Positions 16,907 to 24,655 of a stretch of DNA of 64,000 bases are shown here, in pieces; within the stretch, counting starts at the first letter, position 1, and each line of letters begins with the position of its first letter. This stretch comes from Spirosoma montaniterrae (GTDB lineage: Bacteria > Bacteroidota > Bacteroidia > Cytophagales > Spirosomataceae): assembly GCF_001988955.1 (NCBI RefSeq), contig NZ_CP014263.1:1116001-1180000 (forward strand). Reading direction: 5' to 3'. Both the position numbers and the translations under genes were made by a program. Below the pieces are notes generated by a model. It saw nothing but the letters and a program-made list of their open reading frames with translations. It did not search any database and was not told the origin of the DNA.

Positions 16907-18825
16907 GGGGTCATGGGGGTTTGTATCCGAACCTGAGTGCCGTTGTTGACACTCCAGTTAATTTGCCCCTTTATCGTCTCGATGTTCCGGCGCATATTCC
17001 GCAGCCCGTTGCTCCAGCTTTCAACCGGTCCGCCGGTCATGCCTTTGCCGTTGTCGCGGATCAGGATGTGTAGTTCGTTTTCGACCGTGGCAATCGCCAG
17101 CTCGACCTGCGAGGCTTCGGCGTGTTTTACTACGTTGTGAATCGCTTCTTTGACAGACTGATACACATTCCGGCGGATGATTCCCTTCAACTCCTGCCGG
17201 GGGTTGGCAATGGTTTCGGAGAATATCATCTGTATGCCCGCTTCGCCGAGAAAATCGGCGCAGAACTTGCGAATATACGCTACCAAACTTTGTAGGTTAT
17301 CGTTATTGACGTTCAGACTCCACACGATTTCGTTCATGCGGGTGGTCATCTCCGACGAGGCCCGCGCAATGATCTGTACCTCCGCCGAGTTTCCTTCCGC
17401 CCGCTGTTTTAATAGTTCGCTGGCAAGTGAAATTGACGTCAGGGCCGTGCCTAATTCGTCGTGCAGTTCCTGCGAAATTCGCCCACGTTCTTCCTGTTGG
17501 GCTTCCATGCGGCTTTTTAGCTGCGCCCATTCCGTTTCCAGTTCCAGTTTGGCGAGTTTCTCCGATTCCAGCATCTTACGTTTGCGCCAGTAAAGCATGA
17601 GAACAACCGCCAGCCCTACCAACAACACACACACGACTGCCAGCCCGACAATCAGGCTATTTTTTCGGTCGAGTGCGTACTGCTGGTCGGCCAATTGTTT
17701 TTCGTGCGTAAGTTGCTTCACCCGTTCATCGTACTGAACCAGTTTGCGGTTTTTCTCGCCATTCTGAAACGCTGCTATGGCCCGGTTATACCGTTCAAGG
17801 GCCAGCAACGCCCCTTCCCATTGCCCGGTTTTCTTCAGTAACTGATGCTGAAGCCGGTAAAAATTCTGCCGGTCGAGCAAGGGCAGCGAATCGGGATTGG
17901 TGAGCCGGGCCACAGTCGCCAGCCGCGCTGCGGTAGCCGCTATGTTGCCTGCCAGCCAATCGGTTTGGGCCAGGCCAATGAGCGGCTGAGCCAGATAAAC
18001 CGGAGGGTACAGCGACCGGGTCAGGTCATAGTATCGGGTGAAGTAATACCGGGCCGAATCAACGCGGTCTCTGGCAACGTAGTACTCGCCCGCGTTTTTG
18101 AACAGTTCGGTTTCGTCGCGCCAAGTTTTGGGATCAGCCGCCAGCGCGAGGCCGTTTTTTAGATACATGAACGCGGTTGCGGTGTCGGCGCGGGCAATTT
18201 CAAATCCGTATAGATTCACGTAGCTGCCGATAATCCGGGCGGTATCGTTACGGCTAATGGCGTTTTGAAGGGCTTTCTGCTGGTATGTAACGGCCAGATC
18301 GTCGCGTTGCTGAAAATGAAACAGAATGGCCAGATTGTTCTGAATCATGGACACCCGCGAGGTGTCGCGGGTGAAAACCTGATTGTCGAGTGCCCGCAGG
18401 TAATAAACGATGGCCGAGTCGTTCTGCTCCTGAAACTGATACTCGATGGCCCGCGAGAAGTTCATCAGCATCCGAAACCGCTGCCGGGCGGGGTCCTGCA
18501 CCAGTGATAGCGCTGTGTCGCCGAGCCGCTTGACCAGCGCGAAATCGCCCCGGTAAGCCGCCCGGTTATACATAGCCTGATTGTAATAATTAAACAGCCC
18601 CTGATCGAACCCATACTGGCGCGAGAGTGCGCCCGCCTGCTGAATCAACTCGTAGGCACTGTCGGGGTTGGCGTTCTGAACCTCATACGCCCTATCGAAT
18701 AGCCGAAACACCCGCGCTGAGTCAGCCACCGAAATACCCGACGATGCGGGTCTGTTCGACTCGCGGCAGGCCACTATTATGCCAGACAGGAGAGTGAGTA
18801 GCAGAAAAAAAGTGACGCGTGGCAT
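16903..18825 (-). CDS. TPR-containing sensor histidine kinase (HisKA_3, NarX-like)
   Basis: 640 residues. N-terminal signal with a possible lipobox (SGIIVACRES), then tetratricopeptide-type helices to about 370, a membrane segment (LIVGLAVVCVLLVGLAVVLM), a coiled linker, the HisKA_3 dimerisation motif with phospho-acceptor His in ERGRISQELHDELGTAL, and an ATPase domain with AIHNVVKHAEASQVEL and RDNGKGM. The exported TPR part probably recognises an envelope ligand or protein. Coupled to the regulator at 16271-16906. A minus-strand -7 element TACCTTTG (18924-18931) is embedded in a TACTAC/GTAGTA operator upstream, suggesting that expression is repressible. Confidence 0.92.
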   Translation of the reverse strand: MPRVTFFLLLTLLSGIIVACRESNRPASSGISVADSARVFRLFDRAYEVQNANPDSAYELIQQAGALSRQYGFDQGLFNYYNQAMYNRAAYRGDFALVKRLGDTALSLVQDPARQRFRMLMNFSRAIEYQFQEQNDSAIVYYLRALDNQVFTRDTSRVSMIQNNLAILFHFQQRDDLAVTYQQKALQNAISRNDTARIIGSYVNLYGFEIARADTATAFMYLKNGLALAADPKTWRDETELFKNAGEYYVARDRVDSARYYFTRYYDLTRSLYPPVYLAQPLIGLAQTDWLAGNIAATAARLATVARLTNPDSLPLLDRQNFYRLQHQLLKKTGQWEGALLALERYNRAIAAFQNGEKNRKLVQYDERVKQLTHEKQLADQQYALDRKNSLIVGLAVVCVLLVGLAVVLMLYWRKRKMLESEKLAKLELETEWAQLKSRMEAQQEERGRISQELHDELGTALTSISLASELLKQRAEGNSAEVQIIARASSEMTTRMNEIVWSLNVNNDNLQSLVAYIRKFCADFLGEAGIQMIFSETIANPRQELKGIIRRNVYQSVKEAIHNVVKHAEASQVELAIATVENELHILIRDNGKGMTGGPVESWSNGLRNMRRNIETIKGQINWSVNNGTQVRIQTPMTP

Positions 18826-18918
18826 AATCGGCGGGCAGAAAGAGTTGGGGCGCGGGGCGGTTCGGGTGGAGTAAAAGTACAGGTTCAGTGACCGAATTGA
18901 TTGCCTTTTGCCTGCATA

Positions 18919-18934
18919 TACTACAAAGGTAGTA
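18919..18934. promoter_or_regulatory. BlaI/MecI-like operator overlapping the kinase promoter
   Basis: Palindrome tactac-aaag-gtagta. On the minus strand it contains an exact -7 element TACCTTTG (18924-18931), about 95 bases before the kinase start. TACTAC-N4-GTAGTA resembles operators of the BlaI/MecI/CopY repressor family. The palindrome is seen; the regulator identity is inferred, and no such repressor gene lies in the window. Confidence 0.6.
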
Positions 18935-18960
18935 GGTCAAATAGGCCACCAGATACCAAT

Positions 18961-18978
18961 ATACTACTTTGGTAGTAT
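18961..18978. promoter_or_regulatory. Second BlaI/MecI-like operator
   Basis: Palindrome atactac-tttg-gtagtat with 7-base arms, centred 43 bases (about four helical turns) from the operator at 18919-18934. It lies 53 bases before the start codon at 19031. The two sites together occupy the divergent region between the kinase and the small exported protein genes. Confidence 0.6.
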
Positions 18979-19030
18979 AGTATTGACAATCAGACCAGAT
19001 GAACTTTGCCCCGAACAAATTAACCCGCAC

Positions 19031-19692
19031 ATGAAGCACACGATCCGGTTTTTTGCTGTACTGCTTGCCTTGAGTACGCCGACTGTTGCCCAGGAAAATA
19101 AAGAGCAACTCGTTGACAAAATCGAGCAAAGTAACGTCTGGATGACGGGTTACGTTGTCGAGAAACTGTTTACTATCAATCTATCGCCCACTATGTGGGA
19201 GAGCGTGCTGGCCGCGCCCAGCCAACCCCGTGGCCGCGACAGTTTCAAGCGCATGGCGCAGTCGCTGGTCGATTTTTCGGACAAAGCGGGCTACACCACC
19301 CTGAACGGAAAGTGTGGCTACGATGTGCAAACCGATAAGGCGAAAGAATACAAACCGGACTGCACCGAACAGATCGACGGTCTGGCTAAAAAATCACCTT
19401 TAAACTCGACGCGCCCGCCGTTGCCAAAACGCCCGATTCGTTCAATCTGACGATGGGCTACCTGACCACCATCGCCGACTTTTTTGGGGCGCGGAGCAAG
19501 TACATCTCGGATGGCTGGCGACCTAAAGGCGAGAAACTCAATATCGTTCTGGCTCCATCAGCCACGGCCACGAGCATAAAAGTGGCCTGGAGTGCAGACG
19601 GCCAAACTGTTACGGTGAGCGGCCCTGCCAACAAAGAAGTTCCCGGCTGGAATGATGCTATTTTGGCGGGTTTGGCTAAAGGTGGCAAATAA
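19031..19692 (+). pseudogene. Exported protein of unknown function, interrupted by a one-base frameshift
   Basis: ATG 19031 opens a protein with a signal peptide (FFAVLLALSTPTVAQ) followed by a charged soluble domain (EQLVDKIEQSNVWMTGYVV). At the A run 19388-19393 the frame breaks: the current frame stops at 19450, while the frame one base back continues to 19692. With a seventh A the text reads smoothly as GLAKKITFKLDAPAVAK and on through DFFGARSKYISDGWRPKGEK to a 220-residue protein. So either a real recent mutation, a homopolymer sequencing error or, less likely, frameshifting. I do not recognise the family. It is first in a run of small exported proteins and sits behind two operators. Confidence 0.7.
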
Positions 19693-19711
19693 CCCTTAAC
19701 CTTATCTTCTT

Positions 19712-20218
19712 ATGTCATTTATCAGCTTTTTGCTCATTGCCGGGGTGGGCGGATATCTTTACTATTTTTTCTATATCAAAAAGCGCGAGACCGACACGCC
19801 CGCTATGCGCTCATTTTATGGCTACAATGAGGGCGAAACCCTTGCTCAGATGTGGCCCAACGGTCTGCTTTGGCTTCGCAAAATCAGCGATGCTGAGAAA
19901 GCAACCCGAACCGTCGGGAATGTCGCCGGGATGCTGCTCGGATTTGAGGTGATTTCGGTTTATGACATTTTCGCACTTTCGCTAACGACCGATGGCGTCT
20001 TTATCCTGAAAGACCGGCGCGACGAAGGCAACATCGGCGCACTGCGGTTTCGTCGATCTGACATTCAGGCTGTTAATCGACTTCATCAGGAGAACAATTT
20101 AGCGGCATCGGGAGTGGGCAAAATGGAAGCTGCCTTCGATATAGAACTTCTGCTCAAGACCGGCGAACGACTCTGGATTCAGGTGCCGCAAAGTGCCTAC
20201 GAAGCCCTAACCAACTAA
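19712..20218 (+). CDS. Membrane-anchored protein of unknown function
   Basis: 168 residues. One N-terminal membrane helix (FISFLLIAGVGGYLYYFFYI) followed by a cytoplasmic-side positive stretch KKRE, then a soluble domain with beta strands (YDIFALSLTTDGVFILKDRR, DIELLLKTGERLWIQVP) that has the feel of a PH-like or GRAM-like fold, although I cannot confirm it. It begins 19 bases after the frameshifted gene, so probably in the same transcript. No family name offered. Confidence 0.75.
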   Translation: MSFISFLLIAGVGGYLYYFFYIKKRETDTPAMRSFYGYNEGETLAQMWPNGLLWLRKISDAEKATRTVGNVAGMLLGFEVISVYDIFALSLTTDGVFILKDRRDEGNIGALRFRRSDIQAVNRLHQENNLAASGVGKMEAAFDIELLLKTGERLWIQVPQSAYEALTN

Positions 20219-20257
20219 TAAACAAGCATTACTGAACCAATTCTTCAGACCGACTAT

Positions 20258-20743
20258 ATGATTCGATTGATTTGTATCAGCATCATCGCCACACTACTGT
20301 ATGTACCGGGCTGCATTCAGTCAGGGTATGCTCAGTCGGGCAAGGCAGGTACTCCCCAGCCAGGCGCAGCCCGCCCCGAGATAGGCCGTTACTGCAAAGT
20401 CTACCGGGCGGGCGAGGGGTTGAAAGTGCTGCTATTGCGGGTTGGCCCCGAAGCCCGGAATGAGTCGCTGGTGGCTCTCGATGGGTTCGACCATCCCTGG
20501 GATGGCAAAATTTTCAAAGCCAGCGTCGCTAAGGCCGACGGTCGGCAGGAGTTCACGATTCAGCACAACGGTCGCCCGTTTGTGGTGCTGGTGTTCCGTG
20601 AACGTTATGGGCAATCGACACTTTTCGTGCCGAAATACGGTACTGAAGAAACCGAACGACTCCTGAGCTATTCCGAAGACCTGTCAGCGGAATGCAAACC
20701 CGATATTCTGCTATCGCAGTATTTGAATCAGCAAAAAAAGTAG
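20258..20743 (+). CDS. Exported protein of unknown function
   Basis: 161 residues with a signal peptide (LICISIIATLLYVPGC, then SGYAQ); cleavage could be after AQ or at the Cys as a lipoprotein. The mature part includes GRYCKVYRAGEGLKVLLLRV, VALDGFDHPWDGKIF and FVPKYGTEETERLL, a compact beta-rich domain without a family I can name. Lies 39 bases after the preceding gene and 27 before the next, in the run of exported proteins at 19.0-22.0 kb. Confidence 0.75.
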   Translation: MIRLICISIIATLLYVPGCIQSGYAQSGKAGTPQPGAARPEIGRYCKVYRAGEGLKVLLLRVGPEARNESLVALDGFDHPWDGKIFKASVAKADGRQEFTIQHNGRPFVVLVFRERYGQSTLFVPKYGTEETERLLSYSEDLSAECKPDILLSQYLNQQKK

Positions 20744-20770
20744 TCGTTACGTATAAACAAACCAACTCCC

Positions 20771-21160
20771 ATGTTCAAACATACATTGTCGACAGCCGCG
20801 ATTTCACTGACCCTACTGGTTGGTATCCTCAGTGCCTGCAACACGAAAGACGAGACGGGCACCACAACCACTACGCAAGAGGCAACAACAACCGCCGACG
20901 CCCCCAGCGGCAGTGCCAGTGGCATTGACGCAGTAATTGATGATTATGAGGAGCTGGCCGTTGAGTATAAAGACCTGATGGCGAAGGCCAAAAAAGGTGA
21001 TATGCAGGCCGTACAGCAAATGCAGGGATTTTCGCAGAAAATGATGGATGCCAACAAAAAAATTCAGGATCGGATACAAAGCGAGGGACTGACGCTTACC
21101 GCCGAACAGCAGGCACGCCTGAAAAAAGTAGGCGAATCGTTCAATCAGGCCGCTCAATAG
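20771..21160 (+). CDS. Small helical lipoprotein of unknown function
   Basis: 129 residues. Lipoprotein signal with lipobox (LLVGILSACNTK), then a Thr/Ala/Ser-rich linker (about 25-50) and a helical domain with YEELAVEYKDLMAKAKKGD and MQGFSQKMMDANKKIQD. The helical part resembles small Bacteroidota periplasmic lipoproteins of the DUF6591-like kind, but that is a weak resemblance. In line with the neighbouring exported genes and separated from the next by 40 bases. Confidence 0.75.
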   Translation: MFKHTLSTAAISLTLLVGILSACNTKDETGTTTTTQEATTTADAPSGSASGIDAVIDDYEELAVEYKDLMAKAKKGDMQAVQQMQGFSQKMMDANKKIQDRIQSEGLTLTAEQQARLKKVGESFNQAAQ

Positions 21161-21200
21161 AGCGATATTGTGGCAGTTGAACCAAGCTGGACAGTACACC

Positions 21201-21977
21201 ATGAACTGGTTAAGCACCACATTCGGGTCTATAATACTACTTTCCGTACTGTTAGGCCTAACCGGCTGCCAGCACGAAACGGTCATCTACAGCGGAACTT
21301 TTGAGGGCGAACCATATGAGCTGGTATCAGTTGAAACGAAAGGTTTCAGCACCAATTCCATTCATTACGTGATCAAATCGGAGCGGATGAAATCGCTCAG
21401 AATTGATGCGGTAAACACCGATTGGGGACCACCCTACGCCGACGATCTGTACGGCAATGCCCCCCGAACCTACCTGACGGATGCATCAGTTCTGTACCGC
21501 AACGAACCCGACAATGCCGTGCAACACCCCAGTACGATGGTTTATCTGTCGCCCAAGCGGTTTAGCCGCGCGACTTTCGACCTGTACGCCCGATTTATGG
21601 AAAGCGAGTGGCCCGCCATTGACCAGAAATTCGGTCAACGGGAATACAGCCGATTTCCGCACATTATCGGGCTTGTATATGGCGAACAGGAACGGTTTGT
21701 ACGGCTATTTCGGGGTCAGCTTCAGGGCCGCGACTATACGATCAGGGTAGAACCCGATGGCCGCATCCGGTTTGGAGCGGGGAGAAATGGGTCAAGCGAA
21801 GAATACAGCGGGTTATCGGAGAAGATACAAATGCAGGGGAAGGTAATTTATGTGGCAACCGGTGAGCAGGCCGGGTTGTCGATGAGCCAATTGCAAGGCT
21901 ACACAGATGCTCAGGGAAAACGGTTAAGCGATTATTTCAAACTGGTCGAAAAACCAGCTCTCAATTTGAGACATTAA
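21201..21977 (+). CDS. Lipoprotein of unknown function
   Basis: 258 residues from ATG 21201; an in-frame ATG at 21168 would add eleven polar residues before the signal. Lipobox in LLSVLLGLTGCQHE. The mature chain is a single domain of alternating strands (YSGTFEGEPYELVSVE, FGQREYSRFPHIIGLVYGEQ, DYTIRVEPDGRIRFG). Not recognised. Last gene of the plus-strand run that starts at 19031, closed by a terminator at 21981-22008. Confidence 0.75.
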   Translation: MNWLSTTFGSIILLSVLLGLTGCQHETVIYSGTFEGEPYELVSVETKGFSTNSIHYVIKSERMKSLRIDAVNTDWGPPYADDLYGNAPRTYLTDASVLYRNEPDNAVQHPSTMVYLSPKRFSRATFDLYARFMESEWPAIDQKFGQREYSRFPHIIGLVYGEQERFVRLFRGQLQGRDYTIRVEPDGRIRFGAGRNGSSEEYSGLSEKIQMQGKVIYVATGEQAGLSMSQLQGYTDAQGKRLSDYFKLVEKPALNLRH

Positions 21978-21980
21978 AAA

Positions 21981-22008
21981 AACCGGAGTGCGACGGCTCC
22001 GGTTTTCG
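21981..22008. terminator. Bidirectional Rho-independent terminator
   Basis: Stem aaccggag (21981-21988) pairs with ctccggtt (21997-22004), flanked by As on the left and Ts on the right, so it can stop the plus-strand lipoprotein operon and the minus-strand csbD transcript. Confidence 0.85.
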
Positions 22009-22026
22009 ATAAGCGGTTTGCTGATT

Positions 22027-22212
22027 TTACAAGTCAGCCACAGCTTTGTTAATTTCGTCTTTTGTTTTGCCAGTCTTCTGCTGGAGTTTACCCCACATTT
22101 CGTCTTCTTTACCTTCCGTGTAAGTCAGGTCATCGTCGGTCAGGTCGCCGTAGGCTTGTTTGATTTTGCCTTTCAATTCGTTCCAGCCACCTTTCAAGGT
22201 TGTCTCGTTCAT
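22027..22212 (-). CDS. CsbD-family stress protein
   Basis: 61 residues, the normal length for CsbD, with the family text [40 protein letters not shown]. Members are small cytoplasmic proteins induced by general stress; their molecular role is unknown. Separate single gene sharing the terminator at 21981-22008 with the opposing operon. It lies just after the monooxygenase gene on the same strand (36 bases). Confidence 0.93.
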   Translation of the reverse strand: MNETTLKGGWNELKGKIKQAYGDLTDDDLTYTEGKEDEMWGKLQQKTGKTKDEINKAVADL

Positions 22213-22247
22213 GATCGTAGTGATTTAACGTTGATTTACGAATAGAA

Positions 22248-23396
22248 CTATGCCGGGATGAAATTGTTTTTGGCAATGTGGTTCGCGATACGCTCCGAGT
22301 CGATGGTCAGGTTGTAAATTACGCCTGTCAGCGGAGTGGTAAACCCCAGAAAATACAGATCCGTCAGTCCTGATTCATTGAACCACAGGCTTTTTGGAAA
22401 ACCGCGTTCGTTCAGAATGCGGTGTGCCAGCGCGTCGCCGAGCAAGGCAGTCAGGCCGGGCCGATACCCCGTTGCCAGCACGATGGCATCGAACGGACGT
22501 TCAGAACCGTCGGCAAACGTCACGCTGCGGGCGTTTACGCGCTCGATGCCGGGGGCAACTTTAATCTTTCCAGCCTTAATCTGATCGAGAGTGCCAATGT
22601 CGATAACGGGAATTTTGCCGCGCCGGGTGTCAAACGAAGGCGCGTGTTCGGGCTTACCCAGGCCATAAGCCGACATGTCGCCCACGCTGAAACGCTGCGA
22701 GAGCCGGGCCATGAAGTCGTAGAACCAGTTCGGGAATTTGCTCAGAAAAATAGCGGTGGGCTGCGCCGGTCGGCCAAACACGTCGCGCCGGACAATATTG
22801 ACCGGGCCACGTACCGAAATAACGGGCCGGGCATCGTGTTCGACCAAATCGAGCGCGATTTCAGCCCCGGTGTTGCCCATACCTACCACCAGCACGTCTT
22901 CATTGCGGAAAGCCGCGCCGTTGCGGTACTCACGGCTGTGCCAGATAACGCCCCGGAAAGCACGTTGCCCCGGCAGTTCGGGCGCGTTCGGCACACGATT
23001 ATAGCCCGTTGCTACCACTACTCGTTCGGCTACAAATACATCGGTTTGCGTTTGGACTCTCCACAACCCATCGGCCTGTTTTTGAATGTTCGTAACGGCC
23101 TGCCCATACAGCGGCTTGATGTCAAACTGCTCGGCGTAGCGTTCGAGATACTCTACCATCTGCAACCGCGACACGTAGGTAGGATAAGTAGCCGGGTAGG
23201 GGAGATGCGGCAGGGCCGAATGCTGTTTTACGGTGTGCAGATGGAGCCGGTCGTAGTGGTTGCGCCACGCAAAGCCGATGTGTTCGCTGGCTTCGAGGAC
23301 GGTAAACGGTAGCCCGCGCTGCGCCAGTTGCCCGGCCATTGCCAGCCCCGCCGGGCCAGCACCAATGATTAACGTTGTAGGGTTGTAGGGTTGCAT
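22248..23396 (-). CDS. FAD/NADPH-dependent flavin monooxygenase-like oxidoreductase
   Basis: 382 residues. FAD-binding GxGxxG (TLIIGAGPAGLAMAGQL) right at the N-terminus, flavin monooxygenase-like HLHTVKQHSALPH, second dinucleotide fold VLVVGMGNTGAEIALDL, and the ATG motif VVATGYNRVP and IVLATGYRPGL. Probably a cytoplasmic YUCCA/CzcO-like monooxygenase with unknown substrate. Start ATG 23396 and the first codons (MQPYNPTT) are written in the left arm of the hairpin at 23374-23459; the conserved fold begins immediately after. DUF2147 lies upstream on the same strand, 63 bases away. Confidence 0.9.
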   Translation of the reverse strand: MQPYNPTTLIIGAGPAGLAMAGQLAQRGLPFTVLEASEHIGFAWRNHYDRLHLHTVKQHSALPHLPYPATYPTYVSRLQMVEYLERYAEQFDIKPLYGQAVTNIQKQADGLWRVQTQTDVFVAERVVVATGYNRVPNAPELPGQRAFRGVIWHSREYRNGAAFRNEDVLVVGMGNTGAEIALDLVEHDARPVISVRGPVNIVRRDVFGRPAQPTAIFLSKFPNWFYDFMARLSQRFSVGDMSAYGLGKPEHAPSFDTRRGKIPVIDIGTLDQIKAGKIKVAPGIERVNARSVTFADGSERPFDAIVLATGYRPGLTALLGDALAHRILNERGFPKSLWFNESGLTDLYFLGFTTPLTGVIYNLTIDSERIANHIAKNNFIPA

Positions 23397-23459
23397 GGTT
23401 GTAAAGTTAACGAACGGCACAGCCAACTTTACAACTATGCAACCCTGCAACTTTACAAC
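23374..23459. repeat. Word-built mirror hairpin, gttgta word family
   Basis: Arms 23374-23408 and 23425-23459, 35 bases each, match as reverse complements with four substitutions, all transitions. The arms are tandem words gttgtaggg, gttgtaggg, ttgcatg, gttgtaaag. Loop 16 bases. The arm on the left contains the start codon of the monooxygenase; the arm on the right ends one base before the stop codon of the DUF2147 gene (23460-23462). Confidence 0.9.
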
Positions 23460-23909
23460 TTATTTCACCCGCGTCCACGTCTGGGTTTTGCCCAGCAGCG
23501 AAATGCCAACATAGCCCCGCACGTCGAGCGTATTCGGGTCTTTGAGGGTCATCTTGCAGTTGTATTCCTTACCGTCTTCGGGGTTATAAATTTTTCCGTC
23601 GGCCCAAACGTTGCCGCCATCGTATTTGAAATTATACATCAGTGGCAGATTCAGCAGCGGGCGCGACCGTTTCCGCTCGTCGGCGTTTCGGCTGTCGGTT
23701 TTGGGCTTGCCAGTGGCCGGATCGTTGGGTTCGCTGACCCAGACTAATTTGCCAAAATAGGTGCCACCCTGTTTATAGATCTGAACGTGGCCTTTCTTGG
23801 TGCCGTTCAGCCATGTACCAACCACCGCGTCGGGATTATCTTTAGGCGCAAACGAGAATAGCGAAACAACTAACAGCAGGAGGGGCAATACAAAACGATA
23901 CTTCTTCAT
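23460..23909 (-). CDS. DUF2147-family exported protein
   Basis: 149 residues with a signal peptide (FVLPLLLLVVSLFSFA) and the DUF2147 text: VVGTWLNGTKKGHVQIY, YFGKLVWV, GNVWADGKIYNPEDGKEY, LDVRGYVGISLLGKTQTW. The family forms small periplasmic beta-barrels of lipocalin kind; function unknown. Divergent from the thioesterase gene with the whole gap taken by a hairpin (23909-24022). Confidence 0.92.
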   Translation of the reverse strand: MKKYRFVLPLLLLVVSLFSFAPKDNPDAVVGTWLNGTKKGHVQIYKQGGTYFGKLVWVSEPNDPATGKPKTDSRNADERKRSRPLLNLPLMYNFKYDGGNVWADGKIYNPEDGKEYNCKMTLKDPNTLDVRGYVGISLLGKTQTWTRVK

Positions 23910-24022
23910 CTGAACCAGGATTAACTAAGATTTGCAAGATTAAACAGGATTTTATCTATCTGCATAAAGCGAAACGTAAAATCTTGATTAATCTTGCAAA
24001 TCCTGTACAATCCTGGTTCAGA
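23909..24022. repeat. Word-built mirror hairpin filling a divergent intergenic region
   Basis: Arms 23909-23954 and 23977-24022, 46 bases each. They match exactly in three word blocks (tctgaaccaggatt, gatttgcaagatta, atttta) and differ in the two 6-base links between them. Loop 22 bases. The element starts at the last base of the DUF2147 start codon and ends one base before the thioesterase start codon, so it is the entire intergenic region. Each arm carries TAATCTTG, one mismatch from TAnnTTTG, pointing toward its own gene, so the arms may serve as the divergent promoters (inference). Confidence 0.9.
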
Positions 24023-24023
24023 C

Positions 24024-24533
24024 ATGTTCCATCGCGACCCTAACCGCATTTACCCAACCGAAACCGAATCGCGCATGATTATTCGGTTTCAGGACTGCGA
24101 CCCGCTCCAGCACCTCAACAACGCCAAGTATTTCGATTATTATTTCAACGCCCGCGAAGATCAGGTTGCCAAAATCTATGACTTCAACCCCGGCCAGTTG
24201 TTCCGCGAGTTTGGCACCAGTTGGGTTGTGTATCAGCACCAGATTGCCTACGTTCGACCCGCGCAGGTCAGCGAGTGGGTACGCATTACGTCGCGGCTGA
24301 TTTTCTACAACGAAGACACCACCGTGACAGAGTATTACATGACCGATGATGCCAAAACGCACCTCAAAAATGTGTTGTGGGTAACGTCGAAATACATCAG
24401 CGTGGCAACGGGCAAACGCATCCCACACAGCGACATTGTGATGGGTTATCTCGAAGCTACCTGCGTACCCAATGTCGACTTTGCCAGCCTGAACTTCAAC
24501 GACCGAATCCGGGCCATCAAGCTGGATTTGTAG
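24024..24533 (+). CDS. Acyl-CoA thioesterase-like hotdog protein (4HBT family)
   Basis: 169 residues, start ATG 24024 (MFHRDPNRIYP). Family marks: RFQDCDPLQHLNNAKYFDYY, the hotdog motif with catalytic-site Asp/His/Asn as in FcbC/YbgC thioesterases, and the second strand set VVYQHQIAYVRPAQVSEWV. Probably hydrolyses acyl-CoA thioesters in the cytoplasm; the substrate is unknown. The codons upstream of 24024 are hairpin sequence. Convergent with the Oar-like receptor gene. Confidence 0.85.
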   Translation: MFHRDPNRIYPTETESRMIIRFQDCDPLQHLNNAKYFDYYFNAREDQVAKIYDFNPGQLFREFGTSWVVYQHQIAYVRPAQVSEWVRITSRLIFYNEDTTVTEYYMTDDAKTHLKNVLWVTSKYISVATGKRIPHSDIVMGYLEATCVPNVDFASLNFNDRIRAIKLDL

Positions 24534-24546
24534 TAAGGTTTAAACG

Positions 24547-24644
24547 GTCATAACACAGAGATGCGCTGAGTGAAAAGAGATTCGCAGAGCAGTAATTTAT
24601 TCTCTGTGTATCTCCTTTCACTCAGCGCATCTCTGTGTTATAAC
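24547..24644. repeat. Word-built mirror hairpin, cacagag word family, convergent gap
   Basis: Arms 24547-24590 and 24601-24644, 44 bases each, reverse complements with about six substitutions; the outer 29 bases match except one position. Built on acacagaga and gcgctgag-type words. Loop 10 bases. It sits between the convergent stops of the thioesterase (24533) and the Oar-like receptor (24656). No T tract follows, so it is not a classical intrinsic terminator, though it may act as one. Confidence 0.88.
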
Positions 24645-24655
24645 CCCGTCAATCC

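Noticed and set aside
19388..19393. Programmed -1 ribosomal frameshift
   Set aside because: Only six As preceded by a T give a poor slippery site, and no stimulatory stem is obvious; a plain one-base deletion explains it better.
22422..23312. A 296-codon open frame opposite the flavin monooxygenase
   Set aside because: No recognisable domain; the opposite strand has clear FAD and NADP motifs over the same bases.
24547..24644. Classical intrinsic terminator
   Set aside because: Long stem but no T tract on either strand, unlike the true terminators in this window.
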